Part shown: positions 47,800 through 51,177 of the stretch, one piece after another
Layout of the letters: each line of letters starts with the position of its first letter
Numbering within the stretch: position 1 is the first letter of the stretch
From: Alphaproteobacteria bacterium
Lineage (GTDB): Bacteria > Pseudomonadota > Alphaproteobacteria > Kiloniellales > DSM-21159
Assembly: GCA_030433005.1 (NCBI GenBank)
Contig: JAUILQ010000042.1
Span: 1-51,177, forward strand
Direction of reading: 5' to 3'
Length of the DNA stretch: 51,177 nucleotides
Translations under genes and position numbers: made by a program
The notes under the pieces: generated by a model
Told to the model about the DNA's origin: nothing
What the model saw: the letters and a program-made list of their open reading frames with translations, nothing else
Database searches by the model: none

Positions 47800-47826
47800 T
47801 CTGCCCCGATCGGGACCGAAGGTAGG

Positions 47827-47857
47827 CGAAGCCCGGGAGCCCCGCTCCCGGGCTTCG
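47827..47857 (+). terminator. hairpin terminator after the Bax-inhibitor-1 gene
   Basis: A perfect 14-bp stem (47827-47840 and 47844-47857) with a CCC loop lies 27 bases after the stop. No clear T tract follows (TGCTATC), so it may be a weak or factor-assisted terminator. The next gene begins 42 bases later. Confidence 0.6.
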
Positions 47858-47898
47858 TGCTATCTGGCGGGTCCCGTCACCCTCCGAGAGGATCCGCC

Positions 47899-48192
47899 AT
47901 GCCCGCATACGTCGTCGGCACCATCGAGATCACCGACCCCGAGGCCTACCGCAAGTACACCGCCGAGACGCCCGGCGCGATCGCCCGCTGGGGTGGCCGC
48001 TTCGTGATCCGCGGCGCCGAGCCCGAGGTGCTGGAGGGCGAGTGGCCGGCGCGCCGGCTGGTCGTCATCGAGTTCCCGGACCGGGCGACGGCCCGGGCCT
48101 TCTACGACAGCGACGAGTACCAGGCGCTGATTCCGCTGCGCCAGGCCGCCTCGACCGGCACCCTGGCGCTGTTCGAGGGCTACGAGGGCTAG
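47899..48192 (+). CDS. DUF1330 domain-containing protein
   Basis: This 97-residue protein has a compact ferredoxin-like alpha/beta dimer fold of the DUF1330 family: MPAYVVGTIEITDPEAYRKY at the start, GGRFVIRGAEPEVLEGEWP, RLVVIEFPDRATARAFYDS and YQALIPLRQA near the end. These are common small cytoplasmic proteins of unknown function. The ATG at 47899 follows GAGAGGAT. Its stop is 34 bases from the chemoreceptor gene, with a long palindrome between. Confidence 0.92.
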   Translation: MPAYVVGTIEITDPEAYRKYTAETPGAIARWGGRFVIRGAEPEVLEGEWPARRLVVIEFPDRATARAFYDSDEYQALIPLRQAASTGTLALFEGYEG

Positions 48193-48195
48193 CGG

Positions 48196-48219
48196 CCCGG
48201 CCGGCGGCCGCCGGCCGGG
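48196..48219. terminator. 24-base perfect palindrome between convergent genes
   Basis: The two 12-base halves (48196-48207 and 48208-48219) are perfect reverse complements, all G and C. It fills most of the gap between the DUF1330 stop and the chemoreceptor stop, so it may end both transcripts. No T tract is seen. Confidence 0.5.
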
Positions 48220-48225
48220 GTCGCG

Positions 48226-50172
48226 TCAGGCGGCACGGACCTCGTCGAGGAAGCTGCGCACGCGGGCGCCGAGGGTCGTCGAGCGGGCGTCGACCTGGCC
48301 GGCGGCCTGTTCGACGCCGCTCGCCATGCGGCCGGTCTCGTCCGCCGCCTCGCTGACATGGGCGACGTTGCCGTTGACCTCCTCGGCGGCGGACGCCAGG
48401 CCCTCGATGGTGCGCGAGATCTCCTGGGTCGCGGCGTTCTGCTCCTCGATGGCGGCGGCGACCGCGCCGGTGATCTGCTCCAGCTCGTCGACCCGGCCGG
48501 TGATCGCGCGGATCGCCTCGACGGCGCCGCCGGTGCGCTGCTGGATCGTCGAGATCAGCGCCGAGATCTCGTCGGTCGCCTTGGCCGTCTGCGTGGCCAG
48601 CGACTTGACCTCGGAGGCGACGACGGCGAAGCCCTTGCCGGCCTCGCCGGCACGCGCCGCCTCGATCGTGGCATTCAGCGCCAGCAGGTTGGTCTGCTCG
48701 GCGATCTCCTGGATCATGCCGACGATCGTGCCGATCGTGCGCGCCGTCTCGTCGAGCTCGTCCATGGCGCCGGAGGTGCGCTGGACCTGGCTGCTGGTGT
48801 CCGCCGCGACGCCGGAGGCGCGGACGACCTGCGTCGAGATCTCGCCGCTCGAGGAGGAGAGCTCGGCGGTCGCCGTCGCGACGGTCTGGACGTTGGCCGA
48901 GGTCTCCTGCATCGCGCGCGCCACGGCGCTGCTGCGCTCGCCCGAGCGGCTCGCGTTGCGGGTCATCTCGGCCGACGTGGCCTTTAGCTGGGCGGCGGCC
49001 GCGGCGAGATCGTGGAGCGGCGCGGTGACCTCGGCGTCGAAGTCGCGGGTCAGGGCGGCGACCCGCTCGGCGCGCTCCAGCTCGAGCTGCTGGCGACGCT
49101 CCGCCTCGGCCTGCAGCTCGTCGTTGCGGATCATGTTGTCCTTGAAGACCTGCACGGCCCGCGCCATGCCGGCGATCTCGTCGCGGCCCTCGACCGGAAC
49201 CGAGATCGACTTGTCGCCCTCGGCGAGGCGGTGCATCAGGGCCGAGAGGCGGCTCACCGGCCGCGCGATCGAGCGGCCGACGGCCAGGGCCGCCAGTAGG
49301 CTGACCAGGGCGATGCCGGCGATCAGCCCGACCGACAGCAGGAAGGTGGCCTCGTTGCGGGCCTCGGCGGTCCGGCGCACCGCGGCGTAGTCGGCCCGGA
49401 TCGCCTCGCGCAGCTCGGCGAGCAGCGGCTCCCCCTGGGCGTAGAGCCGGGACAGCTCGGCGGTCTTCTCCTCGATGTTCAGCGTCAGCCCGGCGAACTC
49501 GGCGAAGCGCGCCTGGTAGCTCTCGAGCGCCGCCAGCATCGACTGCTTGACCGCCGCCGGCAGCTCCTTGCCGGCGAGCAGCGCCTCGAACTCGGCGACG
49601 CGCTCGTCGAGCCGACCGACGTATTTCGGATCGCGGCGCATGATGAAATCCTTCTCGTGGCGGCGCATCATCAGCAGCTTGACCATCAGGTCGTCGCTCG
49701 CCTGCGTGCGGATCGCCTCCTCGGCCCCGTGCACGGCCTCGCGCAGCGCCCCCTGCAGGCCCGACTCCTCGTCCAGGCCCATGGCGATCCAGTCGTCGCC
49801 GACGGCGCCGAACTGGGCGTCGTAGGCGCGGTAGGTCTCGCGCAGGCGCCCGGCCAGGGCCGCCTGGTCCGCCGGAAGCCGGCCGGCGAGTGCCGTCAGG
49901 TTGCGCTCGATCGCCTCGGAGACCGCGGCGTGGTCGGCCAGGTAGCGCTCGTCGAGGCGCAGCAGGAAGTCCTTCTCGCGGCGCCGGGCGTTGAGAAAGT
50001 CCTCGGCGATGTCCCGCGTCAGCTCGCTGCGCGCGAGCGCGGCCGCGCTCAGGCGTTCGGTCTCGGCGTGCCGGCTCTCCGACCAGAGGGTGACGCCGCC
50101 GATGGCGGCGAAGCCGGCGAGCGCCAGCAGGCTGATCATCAGGACGCGCGTGGCGATCTTGAAGCGGTTCAT
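48226..50172 (-). CDS. Methyl-accepting chemotaxis protein with HBM-type sensor domain
   Basis: This is a 648-residue chemoreceptor. One membrane segment lies near the N-terminus ([21 protein letters not shown]), then a periplasmic all-helical sensor domain (about 30-270) with two EKDF motifs ([10 protein letters not shown] near 66, [10 protein letters not shown] near 174) typical of the helical bimodular (HBM) domain. A second membrane segment ([19 protein letters not shown]) leads to HAMP (about 315-365) and the signalling domain, whose tip [19 protein letters not shown] is near residue 490. HBM receptors such as McpS bind organic acids (acetate, TCA intermediates), but the ligand here is unknown. 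ATG at 50172 chosen as the receptor start. No other chemotaxis gene is in the window. Confidence 0.93.
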   Translation of the reverse strand: MNRFKIATRVLMISLLALAGFAAIGGVTLWSESRHAETERLSAAALARSELTRDIAEDFLNARRREKDFLLRLDERYLADHAAVSEAIERNLTALAGRLPADQAALAGRLRETYRAYDAQFGAVGDDWIAMGLDEESGLQGALREAVHGAEEAIRTQASDDLMVKLLMMRRHEKDFIMRRDPKYVGRLDERVAEFEALLAGKELPAAVKQSMLAALESYQARFAEFAGLTLNIEEKTAELSRLYAQGEPLLAELREAIRADYAAVRRTAEARNEATFLLSVGLIAGIALVSLLAALAVGRSIARPVSRLSALMHRLAEGDKSISVPVEGRDEIAGMARAVQVFKDNMIRNDELQAEAERRQQLELERAERVAALTRDFDAEVTAPLHDLAAAAAQLKATSAEMTRNASRSGERSSAVARAMQETSANVQTVATATAELSSSSGEISTQVVRASGVAADTSSQVQRTSGAMDELDETARTIGTIVGMIQEIAEQTNLLALNATIEAARAGEAGKGFAVVASEVKSLATQTAKATDEISALISTIQQRTGGAVEAIRAITGRVDELEQITGAVAAAIEEQNAATQEISRTIEGLASAAEEVNGNVAHVSEAADETGRMASGVEQAAGQVDARSTTLGARVRSFLDEVRAA

Positions 50173-50388
50173 GGCGGAGGGTCCTGGGAAGGAAGTGGGG
50201 GGAGGCGCGACCTTACCCGCCAAGCCTTAACCGCAGGTTGAGGGCGCGCGATACCTCTCCGATCGGACAGCTCGCCTGTCCGGACAGCGCAGGTCGGCGG
50301 TACACAGGCCGTCGGACCGAAGCGCCGGGCGAGCGGGAGAGGGTCCGGCGAGCCGGCGTCTCGAAGCGGCAACCCGGCTGGTCTATGA

Positions 50389-50418
50389 TTTCGCAATTGC
50401 AGCATCGCACGTGCGAAA
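50389..50418 (+). promoter_or_regulatory. nested inverted repeats before the FabI-family gene
   Basis: TTTCGCA (50389-50395) and TGCGAAA (50412-50418) are an inverted pair. Inside them are GCAATTGC (50393-50400) and TCGCACGTGCGA (50405-50416), both perfect palindromes. A TATGAT (-10-like) lies at 50384-50389, so these would be in or near the 5' leader. They could be operator sites or a leader hairpin that covers the ribosome-binding site at about 50416-50422. Confidence 0.45.
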
Positions 50419-50429
50419 GGAGCCGCCGG

Positions 50430-51177
50430 ATGAGTGTCTTTTCCCTGAAGGGCAAGCGCGGCCTGGTGGTCGGCGTCGCCAACGAGCAGTCGATCGCCTG
50501 GGGCTGCGCCGCCGCCCTGAAGAGCCAGGGCGCCGAGGTCGCGCTGACCTACCTGAACGACAAGGCCCGCCCGCACGTCGAGCCGCTGGCCGAGGCGCTG
50601 GGCGCGCCGCTGCTGCTGCCCTGCGACCTGCGTGTCGAGGGGCAGCTGGAGGCGGTCTTCGAGGCGGTCGCGCGGCATTGGGGCGGCCTCGACTTCGTCG
50701 TGCACTCGGTCGCCTACGCGCCGCGCGACGACCTGCACGGCCGGGTCGTCGACTGCAGCAGCGCCGGCTTCGCCCAGGCCATGGACATCTCCTGCCACTC
50801 CTTCATCCGCATGGCCCGGCTCGCCGAGCCGCTGATGGCCGGGGGGTTGCGGCCGGAGGACGCGAGCGAAGGCTCGCGCGCCGGAGAGGCCGGGCGCGGC
50901 GGCACGCTGCTGACCGTCTCCTTCTACGGGGCGGAGAAGGTCGTCGAGCACTACAACCTGATGGGCCCGGTCAAGGCGGCGCTCGAGGCGACGGTGCGCT
51001 ATCTGGCGGCCGAGCTGGGGCCCCGGGACATCCGGGTGCATGCGCTCTCGCCCGGGCCGCTGCTGACCCGCGCGGCGAGCGGCCTGGACCGCTTCGAGGA
51101 GCTGATGGAGCGTGCGCGCCAACGCAGCCCCGGCCGGCGGCTGGTCACCATCGAGGAGGTCGGCGCGCTGGCCGCCT
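50430..51177 (+). CDS. fabI: Enoyl-ACP reductase, FabI family (3' end cut by window)
   Basis: 249 codons are visible, with no stop before the window end. The NAD(H)-binding start SLKGKRGLVVGVANEQSIAW, CDLRVEGQLEAVF, DFVVHSVAYAP, the catalytic Y175 and K182 (Y-x6-K in EHYNLMGPVK) and SPGPLLTRAASG match enoyl-[acyl-carrier-protein] reductases, which complete the fatty-acid elongation cycle. The SFYGAEKVVEHYNLMGPVKA region suggests the second alphaproteobacterial FabI subtype, so it may be a paralogue. Unusually, residues 140-156 (LRPEDASEGSRAGEAGR) form an insertion not present in typical members, encoded by a hairpin-bearing sequence. The ATG follows AAAGGAGC. Confidence 0.88.
   Translation, partial: MSVFSLKGKRGLVVGVANEQSIAWGCAAALKSQGAEVALTYLNDKARPHVEPLAEALGAPLLLPCDLRVEGQLEAVFEAVARHWGGLDFVVHSVAYAPRDDLHGRVVDCSSAGFAQAMDISCHSFIRMARLAEPLMAGGLRPEDASEGSRAGEAGRGGTLLTVSFYGAEKVVEHYNLMGPVKAALEATVRYLAAELGPRDIRVHALSPGPLLTRAASGLDRFEELMERARQRSPGRRLVTIEEVGALAA
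50847..50897 (+). repeat. hairpin-bearing in-frame insertion in the FabI-family gene
   Basis: CGCGAGC (50861-50867) and GCTCGCG (50872-50878) form a 7-bp stem with a 4-base loop. It is flanked by direct repeats of GCCGGAG (50852-50858 and 50880-50886). The stretch encodes about 17 residues where homologues go straight from AEPLM-x-GG to GGxLLT. Confidence 0.4.

Overview
The window looks like ordinary chromosome from a GC-rich alphaproteobacterium, probably Rhodospirillales-like. The reasons are very high GC in coding and spacer DNA, DUF2336 and DUF1674 (SDHAF4-type) genes, a PAS histidine kinase, MocR/PdxR-type regulation, Tat-exported sulfite dehydrogenase, and a giant RTX protein without a signal peptide. 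This placement is inferred from gene families, not from a marker gene. I see no rRNA, tRNA, CRISPR array, prophage, insertion sequence or transposase. About 43 protein genes are supported and two are cut by the window edges.

Layout. 1-5.2 kb: the 3' part of a PAS/DEDDh-exonuclease gene, a CBS-DUF294 nucleotidyltransferase, ettA, a palindromic repeat, and an acyl-ACP thioesterase. 5.3-8.7 kb: metallophosphoesterase and HAD phosphatase (overlapping), a methyltransferase, and a DUF427 gene. 8.7-11.8 kb: a MacB/LolCDE-like ABC exporter operon (adaptor, permease, ATPase; all overlapping). 11.8-16.7 kb: pgk, an exported protein of unknown function, and a DUF2336 + PAS histidine kinase pair. 16.9-23.0 kb: a 2029-residue RTX protein in which Ca-binding repeat blocks alternate with beta-sandwich or lectin-like modules (LamG, CBM60-like, PA14, others). 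23.0-27.7 kb: DUF1674, sterol-desaturase-family, GNAT, flavin oxidase and MocR regulator. 27.7-32.6 kb: DUF2252, then an ECF sigma / anti-sigma / sulfite dehydrogenase / cytochrome c cluster with a candidate ECF promoter, an intercistronic hairpin and an intrinsic terminator. 32.6-37.6 kb: acs, EVE + Rieske pair, creatininase, and an AbrB-type membrane protein. 37.7-43.4 kb: uracil-DNA-glycosylase-like, sirtuin (cobB), low-MW phosphatase, thpR, aldo/keto reductase, FIST protein and TesA-like esterase. 43.6-51.2 kb: YbbA/YbbP-like ABC pair, Bax-inhibitor-1 protein, DUF1330, an HBM-type chemoreceptor and a FabI-family reductase (cut).

How genes fit together. Acs with its conserved regulatory lysine and a CobB sirtuin in the same window suggest acetylation control of acetate activation. 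The exonuclease/CBS-DUF294 pair at the left edge is, from memory, often found near acetate-symporter genes. The ECF sigma and anti-sigma probably govern periplasmic sulfite oxidation. The most unusual items are three. First, two copies of a 32-bp-arm palindrome differ by compensatory base changes. Second, a creatininase and a membrane-protein gene share one open frame broken only by a TAG, with no normal start for the second. Third, the RTX protein is modular, and its repeat blocks share one boundary motif.
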